DNA of 64,000 nt from Bosea sp. RAC05 (GCF_001713455.1 NZ_CP016464.1:4388001-4452000), one strand, 5' to 3'. Numbered from the stretch's first letter, positions 16,421 through 25,117 are shown. The notes: generated from the sequence alone by a model not told the origin. Made by a program: numbers and translations.

Positions 16421-17218
16421 ATGTCCCACCTCAAGATCCGCCCCTCCGGCCGCCAAGGGCTCGTGACCCGTGTCACGCCGCAGAGCGCCGGCTGGACCTA
16501 TGTCGGCTTCGAGCTGCACCGGCTCCAAGCCGGCAAGAGCGTGTCAGCGGCGACGGGGGATCGCGAGGCCTGCCTCGTCTTCGTCACGGGCAAGGGCGAG
16601 GTCACGGCCGGCGGAAAGCCGCTCGGCACCCTCGGCCAGCGCATGAGCCCCTTCGAGGGCAAGCCCTGGTCGGTCTATGTCCCGCAAGGGGCGGACTGGT
16701 CGGTGACCGCGACCACGGATCTGGAACTCGCGGTCTGCACCGCGCCCGGCCTGGGCGGCGGCCTGCCGGTGCGGGTGATCGCGCCCGATGCGCTCGGCCA
16801 GGAGGTCCGCGGCAAGGGCTCCAACACCCGCCACGTCACCAACATCCTCCCAGAGGGCGAGCCGGCGGATTCGCTCCTCGTCGTCGAGGTGATCACCCCC
16901 GCCGGCAACACCTCGAGCTATCCGCCGCACAAGCACGACCAGGACGACCTGCCGCGCGAAAGCTATCTGGAAGAGACCTATTACCACCGGCTGAACCCGC
17001 CGCAGGGCTTCGGCTTCCAGCGCGTCTACACCGACGACCGCAGCCTGGACGAGGCCATGGCGATCGAGGATGGCGACGTCGTGCTGGTGCCCAGGGGCTA
17101 CCACCCCTGCGCCACCTGCCATGGCTACGATCTCTATTATCTCAACGTCATGGCCGGCCCGAAGCGGACCTGGAAGTTCCACAACGCCGCCGAGCACGAG
17201 TGGCTGACGAAGCTGTGA
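16421..17218 (+). CDS. iolB: 5-deoxy-glucuronate isomerase
   Basis: 265 residues, bicupin that converts 5-deoxy-glucuronate (IolD product) to 2-deoxy-5-keto-gluconate, the IolC substrate. Visible: WTYVGFELHRLQAGKS in the first cupin; PPHKHDQDDLPRESYLEETY with metal-binding His and Glu residues near 167-186, FGFQRVYTDDRSLDEAM, VPRGYHPCATCHGYDLYYLN and the closing RTWKFHNAAEHEWL, all typical of IolB. AAGGA ribosome site. Last recognised gene of the iol cluster; inositol 2-dehydrogenase and methylmalonate-semialdehyde dehydrogenase genes are not in the window. Confidence 0.95.
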   Translation: MSHLKIRPSGRQGLVTRVTPQSAGWTYVGFELHRLQAGKSVSAATGDREACLVFVTGKGEVTAGGKPLGTLGQRMSPFEGKPWSVYVPQGADWSVTATTDLELAVCTAPGLGGGLPVRVIAPDALGQEVRGKGSNTRHVTNILPEGEPADSLLVVEVITPAGNTSSYPPHKHDQDDLPRESYLEETYYHRLNPPQGFGFQRVYTDDRSLDEAMAIEDGDVVLVPRGYHPCATCHGYDLYYLNVMAGPKRTWKFHNAAEHEWLTKL

Positions 17219-17235
17219 GCCCACGATTGTAAGGT

Positions 17236-17338
17236 GTCATCCTGAGCGGCCGAAGGCCGACCGGGATCCATCATCGGGAGGGCCGGTCCTCTATGATGGA
17301 TCCGGCCTGCGCGGCTGCGCCGCTGGTCCAGGATGACG
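17236..17338. repeat. Dispersed palindromic element, family B, copy 2
   Basis: Opens GTCATCCTGAGCGGCCGAAG, closes GGTCCAGGATGACG; inner arms GATCCATCATCGGGAGG / CTATGATGGATCCGG are less perfect than in copy 1. Lies between the convergent iolB and lipoprotein genes. Confidence 0.85.
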
Positions 17339-17370
17339 GCCTGAGGCGAGACAGTCCGTGACGCCCCTCC

Positions 17371-17688
17371 TCACACCCCGCATTTGTAGACCGTCCCGGT
17401 CGTCGACGGTCCCTTCCACTTGATGTCGGCGACGCTGCTGAGGACATGGGTGCCGCCCATGTCGGCACCTCGCGTCTTGAGCCGCGCCAGCGCCGCATCG
17501 CGCGCCTTGTCGAGGATCAGCACGGCGTGCAGCTCCGAGGCGCCGTCGATCTCGCCGAGCTTCGTGCAGGGCTCGACCACGCTCTTGTTGTCCGTCAGCA
17601 CGACGATGTTGGAGCGCGCGGTCGGGATCGCGCAGGCGCCGAGCAGGAGGGGCAGCGCCAGAGCGGGCAGCAGCGGGAGACGGGGCAT
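17371..17688 (-). CDS. Small lipoprotein, DUF4156-like
   Basis: 105 residues. A short signal peptide (MPRLPLLPALALPLLLGAC) ends in lipobox LLGAC with the lipidated Cys at residue 19, so it is probably membrane-anchored in the periplasm. The rest (NIVVLTDNKSVVEPCTKLGE, ALARLKTRGADMGGTHVLSS, GTVYKCG) matches the general shape of DUF4156 lipoproteins, with two further cysteines that may pair. I chose the ATG at 17688 because the signal peptide begins there and AGGA precedes it; longer in-frame starts add a non-signal extension. Function unknown. Confidence 0.7.
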   Translation of the reverse strand: MPRLPLLPALALPLLLGACAIPTARSNIVVLTDNKSVVEPCTKLGEIDGASELHAVLILDKARDAALARLKTRGADMGGTHVLSSVADIKWKGPSTTGTVYKCGV

Positions 17689-17770
17689 GAAGGCTGTCCT
17701 CGGGCGGTGGCGAAACATCGTGCGCCATGATCCGCCGCTTTGCCGCAAATTCAAGGCCGGATCGACCGCC

Positions 17771-19504
17771 TCAGCGAACGGTCGGGCCGCCGAGATGCAG
17801 CACGGCCTCCAGCAGCGTGCGGGCATAATCGGTCTGCGGCGCGGCAAACAGCGCCAGGCTCTCGCCCTGCTCGACGATGGCGCCGTTCTGCATCACCACG
17901 GTGCGCTCGCACATCATCCGGACGACGTTGAGGTCGTGGCTGACGAAGAGCAGCGCCAGATCGTCCTCGCGCCTCAAGCGGTCGAGCAGTTGCAGGATCA
18001 CCGCCTGGACGGAAACGTCGAGCGCCGCCGTCGGCTCGTCGAGGATCAGGAGCCGCGGCCGGCAGGCGATGGCGCGCGCGATGCCGACGCGCGCCTTCTG
18101 CCCGCCCGAGAGCTGGTGCGGGAAGCGCTCCAGGAGCCCGCTGGGCAAACCGGCGCGCTCGGCGCATTCGCTGACGCGGGCGGTGAGCGCGGCCCCGTCC
18201 TTCATGTTCAGCAGGCGCCGCAGCGGATGGGCGATGCAGTCGAAGGCGTTGAAGCGCGGATTGAGGCTGTCGGTCGGGTCCTGGAAGACGATCTGGATGT
18301 CCTTGCGCAGCGGCGAGCGGTGAAAATCGCGCGCCGGCAGCGTGCCGATCGCCTGGCCGTCGAACAGGATCTCGCCCTCGCTGGCGTCGATCAGCCGGCA
18401 GACCAGCCGCGAGATCGTGCTCTTGCCCGAACCGGACTCGCCGACGAGGCCGAGGCTCTCGCCGGCCCGGATCGCGAAGGAGACGTCGTTCACCGCGACG
18501 ACGCCGCGGTCGTAGCGCTTCACCAGGTTCTGGACTTCGAGCAAAAGCGGCGTGCCGGGGGCTGGCTTGTCCGCGGACTGCTCCTCGCCGTCATTGCGAG
18601 CGGAGCGAAGCAATCCAGCCGGGCTCGGCGCCCATTCTCCCTGGATTGCTTCGTCGGCTGCGCCTCCTCGCAATGACGACGGCGCCAGATCGGCGATCGT
18701 CGAGGTCGCGGTCGGCGAGGCCGCGACGAGGCGCTTGGTGTAGGGGTGCTGCGGCGCGCTGAACAGCGAGAGCGGCTGCGCCTCCTCGACGACCTTGCCC
18801 TGCTCCATCACGCAGACGCGCTGGCAGTAGCGCGAGGCCAGCCCGAGGTCGTGCGTGATCAGGATCATCGCCATGCCGCGCTCGGCGGTGATCCTGGCGA
18901 GCAGGTCCATCACCGTCTTCTGCGTGGTGACGTCGAGCCCCGTCGTCGGCTCGTCGGCGATCAGGAGCTTGGGTGCGCAGGCGATCGCCATGGCGATCAT
19001 GACGCGCTGGCACATGCCGCCCGAGAGCTCGTGCGGATAGGCGTCGAGCCGCTTCTCGGGCTCGCGGATCAGTACGGCCTTGAGCAGCTCGAGCGCCCGC
19101 GCCCGGCCCTCGCCCGCCGAGATCGGCTCATGCGCCATGATCGCGTCCGCGATCTGCTGGCCGACCGTGCGGATCGGGTTCAGCGCCCCGCGCGGATTCT
19201 GGAAGATCATCGAGATCGCCGCGCCATGGATGCGACGCAGCTGCTTCGAGGAGGCCGAGGTAATGTCCTCGCCGGCGAAACGGATGCGGCCCTGGCTGAC
19301 CCGGCCCGACGCATCGAGCAGCCGTGTCACCGCAAACGCCGTCACCGATTTGCCCGAGCCGCTTTCGCCGACGACGCCGAGCGTCTCACCGGCCGCGACC
19401 GAGAAGGACACGCCGCGCACCGCCTCGACCAGCCCGCGCCGCGTCGAGAAGGTGACGTGCAAGTCGTCGATGGCGAGAAGCGGGGCGTCTGGTGAAGCGC
19501 TCAC
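17771..19504 (-). CDS. Dipeptide/oligopeptide ABC transporter, two ATPase domains fused
   Basis: 577 residues, DppD-like plus DppF-like ATPases in one chain. Domain 1: Walker A GESGSGKS, signature LSGGM, Walker B LLIADEPTTGLD; domain 2: GESGSGKS, LSGGQKARVGIARA, LLILDEPTAALD. They energise the two permeases encoded upstream. The linker (about residues 276-306) is encoded by a complete family A palindromic repeat that stays in frame. The frame is open upstream into a family B repeat (MDPGPSSQDDGAF...), but ABC homology starts at ASPDAPLLAIDDLHVTF, so I take GTG 19504 as the start; the exact start is uncertain. Confidence 0.9.
   Translation of the reverse strand: MSASPDAPLLAIDDLHVTFSTRRGLVEAVRGVSFSVAAGETLGVVGESGSGKSVTAFAVTRLLDASGRVSQGRIRFAGEDITSASSKQLRRIHGAAISMIFQNPRGALNPIRTVGQQIADAIMAHEPISAGEGRARALELLKAVLIREPEKRLDAYPHELSGGMCQRVMIAMAIACAPKLLIADEPTTGLDVTTQKTVMDLLARITAERGMAMILITHDLGLASRYCQRVCVMEQGKVVEEAQPLSLFSAPQHPYTKRLVAASPTATSTIADLAPSSLRGGAADEAIQGEWAPSPAGLLRSARNDGEEQSADKPAPGTPLLLEVQNLVKRYDRGVVAVNDVSFAIRAGESLGLVGESGSGKSTISRLVCRLIDASEGEILFDGQAIGTLPARDFHRSPLRKDIQIVFQDPTDSLNPRFNAFDCIAHPLRRLLNMKDGAALTARVSECAERAGLPSGLLERFPHQLSGGQKARVGIARAIACRPRLLILDEPTAALDVSVQAVILQLLDRLRREDDLALLFVSHDLNVVRMMCERTVVMQNGAIVEQGESLALFAAPQTDYARTLLEAVLHLGGPTVR
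18589..18678. repeat. Family A palindromic element inside the ABC ATPase coding region (copy 4)
   Basis: CGTCATTGCGAGCGGAGCGA to CCTCGCAATGACG, 90 bp, same arms as the intergenic copies and with the same variant right arm as the copy at 8266. Read on the minus strand it gives SSLRGGAADEAIQGEW and AGLLRSARNDG in frame between the two nucleotide-binding domains, without a stop codon. Confidence 0.92.
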
Positions 19505-19539
19505 GGTCAAAACTCTGACGCCTGCCAATCGAAACGCAC

Positions 19540-19637
19540 CGTCATCCTGGGACGAAGGCCCGGGATCCATCGAAGGGCGCCGGAGCCCTCCGATGGATCC
19601 CGGAGCTGCGCCGCTGCGCGGCTTGTCCAGGATGACG
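19540..19637. repeat. Dispersed palindromic element, family B, copy 3
   Basis: Opens CGTCATCCTGGGACGAAGGC and closes GTCCAGGATGACG with inner arms GGGATCCATCGAAGGGC / CCTCCGATGGATCCC. Lies between the permease gene and the ATPase gene of the ABC operon. Confidence 0.88.
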
Positions 19638-19667
19638 CTTTGGTTCCGAGATCAATCATCAAGCGCT

Positions 19668-20516
19668 TCACGTCCGCATCCGCGGGTCGAGGATGTCGCG
19701 CAGGCCGTCGCCGAGCAGGTTGAAGCACAAGACCGTCAGCATCAGCGCCAGCCCCGGAAACGCGACGAGCCACCATTTGCCGGTGGAGATGAAGCGCGCG
19801 CCCTCCGCGACCATGATGCCCCATTCCGGCGTCGGGGCGGAGACGCCGAGCCCGATGAAGGAGAGCCCCGCCGCGTTCAGGATCGCCCAGCCGAGATTGA
19901 GCGAGACCTGCACCGCCATCGCCGGCAGCACGTTCGGCAACAGGAAGCGCAGGACCACCGAGACATGGCTGTCGCCACTGGCGCGCGCGGCCTCGACCCA
20001 GCCGGCATTGCGGCGGACATTCACCTCGGCCCGCGCGAAGCGGATGTAGAACGGCAGGTTGATGATCGCGGTGGCGATGACGATGTTCTCGACCCGGTTG
20101 CCGAGCGCGGCCACCATCGCCATCGCCAGCACGAAGAGCGGGAAGGCCATCAGCACGTCGACGAAGCGCCCGACATAGCGGTCGAGCCGCCCGCCGGTAT
20201 AGCCGCAGAGCGCGCCGACCACCGCGCCGAGCACGAAGGACAGGCTCACGGCGGACGCGGCAATGGCGAGATCGAGCCGCGCCGCGACGATGAGCCGGCT
20301 GAACACGTCGCGGCCGAGCTGGTCGGTGCCCGCCCAGTATTTGGCGCTGGGTGGCTGCAATGCATTGGCGACGTCGGACGCGATCGGATCGAAGGGCACG
20401 ATCCAGGGCCCAATCACGGCGAGCACGCAGAGGATGAAGGCGCCGGCGGCCGCGACCGCCGTGACCGGATTGCCGCGCAGGATCCAGACGGTGTGGCGAA
20501 GCGTGGAGGAGGTCAT
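19668..20516 (-). CDS. Peptide ABC transporter permease, DppC family
   Basis: 282 residues, inner-membrane permease with an N-terminal DppC/OppC segment (AFILCVLAVIGPWIVPFDP, YWAGTDQLGRDVFSRLI, the usual TDxxGRD motif) followed by five helices and the EAA-type coupling loop (EAARASGDSHVSVVLRFLLP). C-terminal GDGLRDILDPRMR is the standard end. Partner of the DppB-type permease upstream. Confidence 0.93.
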   Translation of the reverse strand: MTSSTLRHTVWILRGNPVTAVAAAGAFILCVLAVIGPWIVPFDPIASDVANALQPPSAKYWAGTDQLGRDVFSRLIVAARLDLAIAASAVSLSFVLGAVVGALCGYTGGRLDRYVGRFVDVLMAFPLFVLAMAMVAALGNRVENIVIATAIINLPFYIRFARAEVNVRRNAGWVEAARASGDSHVSVVLRFLLPNVLPAMAVQVSLNLGWAILNAAGLSFIGLGVSAPTPEWGIMVAEGARFISTGKWWLVAFPGLALMLTVLCFNLLGDGLRDILDPRMRT

Positions 20517-20533
20517 GAGATGGCTCCTCCCCT

Positions 20534-20745
20534 GTCATTCCGGGGCGCGCCAAGGGCGTGAACCCGGAACCCACGACCGGACGAGCCCATGCCCACCGTC
20601 ATTGCGAGGAGCGCCAGCGACGAAGCAATCCAGGAGCGGCAGAGTTCGGCGCTTGTCTGGATTGCTTCGCTGCGCTCGCAATGACGGGACAGCCTCACCC
20701 GGTCGTGGGTTCCGGGTTCATCGCTGCGCGATGCCCCCGAATGAC
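20534..20745. repeat. Nested palindromes: family A element inside a larger inverted repeat
   Basis: Outer arms run from GTCATTCCGGGGCGCGCC through CCCGGAACCCACGACCGG (left) and CCGGTCGTGGGTTCCGGG to CCCCCGAATGAC (right). The region between them, 20596-20687, is a complete family A element (CCGTCATTGCGAGGAGCGCC to CTCGCAATGACGG). It occupies the whole gap between the two permease genes of one operon. Confidence 0.88.
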
Positions 20746-20763
20746 AATTGTGAGCGCAGGTGA

Positions 20764-21795
20764 TCATTCCACCGACACCCTGGGATCGGCGATGCCGTAA
20801 AGCACGTCCACGGTCAGGTTCACCACGACGAAGATCGAGGCCATCAGCAGCACGAAGCCCTGCACCGGCGCGTAGTCGGAGGAGAGCAGCGCATCGAGCG
20901 CGTAGGAAGCGACTCCGGGCCAGGAGAACACCTTCTCGACCAGGACATTGGCGCCGAGCATGGTCGAGAACACGATGCCGGCGATGGTCAGAACCGGCAA
21001 AAGCGCGTTCCTGAGCGCGTAGGTGACGATGACCTTGGCCGGTGGCAGGCCGAGCGAACGCGCCGTGCGGACGAAATCGCTGCCGAGCGAGGCCAGCATC
21101 GCCGCCCGCGTGATGCGCGCCAGTGGTGCCACCACGAACAGCGCCATCGTCATCGCTGGCAGCACGAGCTGCGCCGCCGCGGCGCGCCAGCCCTCCCAGT
21201 CGCCCGCCAGCGCGAAGTCGATCAGCAGGAAGCCGGTCAGTCGCGGCGGCAGCGAGGTGAAGATGTCGACGCGGCCGGTCGGATCGGGCGCCAAGCCCAG
21301 CAGGTAGTAGAAGGCATAGATCAGCAAAAGCCCCGAGACGAAGGTCGGCACGCAGACGCCGAGCGCGCAGATGAAGCGCACGACATGGTCGATCCAGGAG
21401 CCCTGCCGCAGCGCCGCCGCGACGCCGAGCGGGATCGCCGTCAGGAGCGCGATCAGCAGCGCCGAGAAGGTCAGCTCCAGAGAGGCCGGCAGCCGAGACC
21501 TCAGATCCGCCAGCACCGGCTGCCCGGTCGTCAGCGAGCGGCCGAGATTGCCCGAGCCGATGTCGCCGAGATAGCGCAGCAGCTGCTCGGGCACCGGCTT
21601 GTCGAGGCCCATCTGCTTGCGGATCATCTCGATCTCTTCCTTGCCCGCAGTGGGCCCGGAGGCGAAGAACACCGCCGGATCGCCCGGCAGCACCCGCATC
21701 AGCAGGAAGGTGAAGACCAGCACGCCAAACAGCGCCGGCAGCGACGAGGCGAAGCGCCAGCCGGCCCGTTTGGCGGTGGTGGAGAGTTGCGACAT
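20764..21795 (-). CDS. Peptide ABC transporter permease, DppB family
   Basis: 343 residues with the DppB/OppB hallmarks: N-terminal helix ending LMRVLPGDPAVFFASG, the ~100-residue first periplasmic loop (IGSGNLGRSLTTGQPVLADL), SLELTFSALLIALLTAIPLG, and the coupling loop ARSLGLPPAKVIVTYALRNA; ends VDVLYGIADPRVSVE. Forms the inner-membrane channel with the DppC-type protein. Transcribed after the binding-protein gene across a family B repeat. Confidence 0.93.
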   Translation of the reverse strand: MSQLSTTAKRAGWRFASSLPALFGVLVFTFLLMRVLPGDPAVFFASGPTAGKEEIEMIRKQMGLDKPVPEQLLRYLGDIGSGNLGRSLTTGQPVLADLRSRLPASLELTFSALLIALLTAIPLGVAAALRQGSWIDHVVRFICALGVCVPTFVSGLLLIYAFYYLLGLAPDPTGRVDIFTSLPPRLTGFLLIDFALAGDWEGWRAAAAQLVLPAMTMALFVVAPLARITRAAMLASLGSDFVRTARSLGLPPAKVIVTYALRNALLPVLTIAGIVFSTMLGANVLVEKVFSWPGVASYALDALLSSDYAPVQGFVLLMASIFVVVNLTVDVLYGIADPRVSVE

Positions 21796-21826
21796 GGGTT
21801 CTCGCTCGCCTGGCTCACCCCTGCAG

Positions 21827-21935
21827 CGTCATCCTGGCCAAGCCGCAAAGCGGCGCGGGCCGGGATCCATCCGAGGGCACTGTCGTGCTTTACGATGGAT
21901 CCTGGGACTTCGCTGACGCGAAGCCCAGGATGACG
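21827..21935. repeat. Dispersed palindromic element, family B, copy 4
   Basis: Opens CGTCATCCTGGCCAAGCCGC and closes GCCCAGGATGACG; inner arms GGGATCCATCCGAGGGC / ACGATGGATCCTGGG. Lies between binding-protein and permease genes, where it may favour higher abundance of the binding-protein mRNA. Confidence 0.86.
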
Positions 21936-21965
21936 TCGTAGGTTGTCGAGCCACTCAGGCCGATA

Positions 21966-23573
21966 TCACTTCCGGCTCAGATCCCGGAAGTCGATCTGGC
22001 GGTGGTACTGGTAGACATAGCCTTCGATCGAGGGCGCCATCACCGCGTCCTGCGAGGGCTGCCAGAGCGGGATCTGCGGCATCAGCTCGAAATGCCGCGT
22101 GTTCAGCTGCTTGCCCAGCGCCGCATACTTGGCCGCATCCGGCTCGAAACGGGCGGCCTGCGCCCATTCCGTGATCTGGGCGTCGTTCAGCGAGGAGTAG
22201 TTCCAGCGGATCGGGCCGATGTAGAAGTTGCGGTAGAAGTAATCCATCGAGGGCAGCCAGGCGACGATGCCCTCGGTGAAGAACGGCACCTTCTTCTCGT
22301 TGATCAGCGTCGACATCTGCGCATCCGGCAGCTTCTGGATGTCGACCTTGATGCCGATCTTGGCGAGCGATTCCTTCAGCAGCGCCGCCATCGGCTCGGC
22401 CGTGCCGGCCTGGCCGACATTGAAGGAGAAGGTCGTCGAGAACCCGTCGGGGAAGCCCGCCGCGGTCAGCAGCTTCTTGGCCTCGACGAGGTCGGTCTTC
22501 ACCGGCTGCGGGATCGGGAAGGTTGCGCCCGTCGGGGCCTGGCCGTCCGCCCAGGTCGCGCCGTAGAGCGGCGCGCCGCGCCCGAACAGCGCCGCCTTGA
22601 ACATGTCCTCATAGGGCAGCGCAGCCGCGATCGCCTTGCGCACCTCGATCTTGTCGAAGGGCGGCATCTGGTTGTTGAACGAGACGAAGGTGATGGCGTT
22701 GTACTGCGGGGTCGAGATGACCTTCAGCTTGGCCTTCTTCTCGAGATCGGCGGCGTCCGTCGCCTGCAGGTCGATGGCGATGTCGGCATCGCCCTTCTCG
22801 ACCAGGTTGGCGCGGGTCGCCGCCTCGGGGATCGTCTGGGTGATGATGCGCTTGAAGGCGGCGGGCTTCTCGGCCGAGCCGCGGTTCCAGTCCGGATTGC
22901 GGCGCAGGATCGTGGTCTCGCCCGGCTTGAAGCTCTCGATGATGTAGGCGCCCGAGCCCGCGGTGTTCTCCTTCAGCCAGGCGAGCGCCCAGGGATCTTC
23001 GGCTGTCGCCTTCGACTTGGCGAGCTTGGAGTTGAAGATCACCGGATAGACCACGGCGAGGTTGGCGAGCGCCAGCTTGTCGGGCTTGGGCAGCGTGACT
23101 TCGAAGGTATGGGCGTCGACGACCTTGAACTGGTCGGGGCTGGTCAGCGAGCCGGTCAGGAGCTGGCCCTTGCCGAGCACATTGGCGGTCACGGCGCGGT
23201 CGAGCGACCACTTCACGTCATCGGCCGTCACCGGCGTCCCGTCGTGGAACTTGGCGTCCTTGCGCAGGATGAAGGTGATCTTCAGCCCGTCGGGGCTGAC
23301 CGTGTAGCTCTCGGCGAGCTCCGGCTTGAAGGTATCGAGATCGAAGACCCATTTGCCGTCGAGCTGCTTCTTGCCGAACGAGAGCAGGCGGTCATAGGTC
23401 AGGAGCGAGAGGCCGAAGGCCTCGCGGGTCGAGCCGGGGATGTTGGGGTCGAGCGTGTTGATCGCAGCGCCGGTGACGTGGCGCAGCGTCTCGGCGCGGG
23501 TCTGGGCCAGCGCAGGCAGGGCCGTGGATGCCAGCAGCGCCGCCACCAGGCCGGCGTTCCTCAGGATGCTCAT
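21966..23573 (-). CDS. ABC transporter substrate-binding protein (peptide/nickel family)
   Basis: 535 residues, SBP family 5. Signal peptide MSILRNAGLVAALLASTALP followed by ALA-Q, so periplasmic. Mature part: LRHVTGAAINTLDPNIPGST, LAESYTVSPDGLKITFILRK, DAKFHDGTPVTADDVKWSLD, RNPDWNRGSAEKPAAFKRII, and a C-terminal RNYSSLNDAQIT-like region. GAGGGG ribosome site ahead of the ATG. First gene of the transporter operon. Ligand could be a peptide, opine or glycoside; nothing in the sequence decides. Confidence 0.92.
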   Translation of the reverse strand: MSILRNAGLVAALLASTALPALAQTRAETLRHVTGAAINTLDPNIPGSTREAFGLSLLTYDRLLSFGKKQLDGKWVFDLDTFKPELAESYTVSPDGLKITFILRKDAKFHDGTPVTADDVKWSLDRAVTANVLGKGQLLTGSLTSPDQFKVVDAHTFEVTLPKPDKLALANLAVVYPVIFNSKLAKSKATAEDPWALAWLKENTAGSGAYIIESFKPGETTILRRNPDWNRGSAEKPAAFKRIITQTIPEAATRANLVEKGDADIAIDLQATDAADLEKKAKLKVISTPQYNAITFVSFNNQMPPFDKIEVRKAIAAALPYEDMFKAALFGRGAPLYGATWADGQAPTGATFPIPQPVKTDLVEAKKLLTAAGFPDGFSTTFSFNVGQAGTAEPMAALLKESLAKIGIKVDIQKLPDAQMSTLINEKKVPFFTEGIVAWLPSMDYFYRNFYIGPIRWNYSSLNDAQITEWAQAARFEPDAAKYAALGKQLNTRHFELMPQIPLWQPSQDAVMAPSIEGYVYQYHRQIDFRDLSRK

Positions 23574-23659
23574 GTTTGATCCCCTCGTTTTTATGGTTGC
23601 AGGCGACAGGTTGGTTCCGAACGGAACAGGATGCAAGCCCGGTGCCATGCAGGCCCGTA

Positions 23660-25117
23660 TCACCCGCCCCGCGCCGGGGAGCGCAGCACCGCCTGCGGCA
23701 CGTCGTAGGCCTGGAACTCCTGCCAGAGCGTCTCGATGTCGGCCCGGAACAGCCCGCGCGTCAGACCCGAGACCAGCTTCGGCACGGCGGTGGTCATCGC
23801 ATTGATCGAGGAGCCCGAGGCGCCGAAGCTCATCGTCGAGGCGATGCTGAACAGATGGATGTCGGCGATCCAGGGCGTCGCGCCGGGCACGCGCTCGCTC
23901 AGCGCATAATCGTCGCCGAGATAGGGAAAGCGCGCCAGCCGCTCGTCCCGTTCGGCCGCCGGCGGCGTGTAGCGGTCGCCCCAGGAGGCGATGTTGCCGG
24001 CAAAGCGCGCGAGCTCCGGCCGCGCGGCGAGGTCGATCTCGATGCCCGACGCGCAGATCACGAAATCCGCCGTGCCAGAGCCCGACGGCGTCGCCAGTTC
24101 GACCCCGCCCGGACCGTCGATGGCGCTGACGACGGGCGATCCCAGGTGCAGCCGGAACGCCGCGTGGTCGGCGCAACGGTCATAGGTCGCCTGCGGGAAG
24201 CCTTCGCGCAGCCCCAGCACCGCGCTCATGAAGCGCCAGCGCCAGGCGTCGTCGAGATCGCCGAGATGGCGTAGGAAGCCCCGGAAGGTCAGCCAGCGAT
24301 AGGGCTGCACCACCTGAATGTCCTTGCGCCGGCAGAGCAGGTGAACCTCAGCAGCCCCGGCTTCGAGCGCGGTCGCGGCATTGTCGAAGGCCGAGGCCCC
24401 GGCGCCGATCACCGCCACGCGCTTTCCCGCCAGCGCCGTAAAGTCGATGGCTTGCGCGCAATGCGCCCGGCGCTGCGCCGGCAGGGCTGCGATCGGGGCC
24501 GGCAGGCTCCAGTCGCCCATGCTCTCCTGGCCGGTGGCGAGCACGACCTTGCGCGCATAGAGCCGGCTCTCGACGCCCCGGCTGCGCACGGTCACCGCCA
24601 GCAGACCCTCGGCCGGCGCGATGTCGATGACCTCGGCCTCGTTGCGCACCGGCAGGCCGGTGACATGGCGGAACCAGTCGAGATAATCCGCCCAGTGCCC
24701 CTTCGGGATCAGGGCAAGCTCGTCCCAGCTGTCGGCGCCGAACTTCGCCTCGTGCCAGGACTGGTAGGTCAGGCAGGGCATGTCGAGGTCGGGGCCGGTG
24801 AAGTCCTTCGGGCTGCGCAGCGTGTGCATGCGCGCATAGGTCCGCCAGGGCCCCTCCTGCCCGGCCGGGGCCTTGTCCAGCACCAGGATATTGTCGACGC
24901 GCGAGCGCAAGAGCCCGAAGGCCGTGGCGAGGCCGGACTGGCCGCCGCCGACGATGACGACGTCATGGGCCGACTGGCCGTCCGGGCCGGTCACGGGCTT
25001 CAGCCAGGGCGCACGCGGATGGGCGGTGCGGGCGAGATCGGCCGCGACGCGGCTTTCGAGCAGGGAGAGACCGTCATGTTTCATGTCGTCCCTCGATGCA
25101 GCGTTCATGCCGTCCAT
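23660..25117 (-). CDS. Flavin-containing monooxygenase-like oxidoreductase
   Basis: About 485 residues. FAD-binding Rossmann motif VVIVGGGQSGLATAFGLL, second NADP-type motif VAVIGAGASAFDNAATALE, and ATGQESMGDW between, as in class B flavoprotein monooxygenases and their relatives; no clear FxGxxxHxxxW fingerprint seen, so it may be a diverged member. I chose ATG 25117 because GGAGG lies five bases ahead; three other in-frame ATGs (25129, 25108, 25084) are possible. It begins just after the SDR stop codon, so the two are co-transcribed; it ends 86 bp before the ABC binding-protein gene, perhaps acting on the imported compound. Confidence 0.8.
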   Translation of the reverse strand: MDGMNAASRDDMKHDGLSLLESRVAADLARTAHPRAPWLKPVTGPDGQSAHDVVIVGGGQSGLATAFGLLRSRVDNILVLDKAPAGQEGPWRTYARMHTLRSPKDFTGPDLDMPCLTYQSWHEAKFGADSWDELALIPKGHWADYLDWFRHVTGLPVRNEAEVIDIAPAEGLLAVTVRSRGVESRLYARKVVLATGQESMGDWSLPAPIAALPAQRRAHCAQAIDFTALAGKRVAVIGAGASAFDNAATALEAGAAEVHLLCRRKDIQVVQPYRWLTFRGFLRHLGDLDDAWRWRFMSAVLGLREGFPQATYDRCADHAAFRLHLGSPVVSAIDGPGGVELATPSGSGTADFVICASGIEIDLAARPELARFAGNIASWGDRYTPPAAERDERLARFPYLGDDYALSERVPGATPWIADIHLFSIASTMSFGASGSSINAMTTAVPKLVSGLTRGLFRADIETLWQEFQAYDVPQAVLRSPARGG

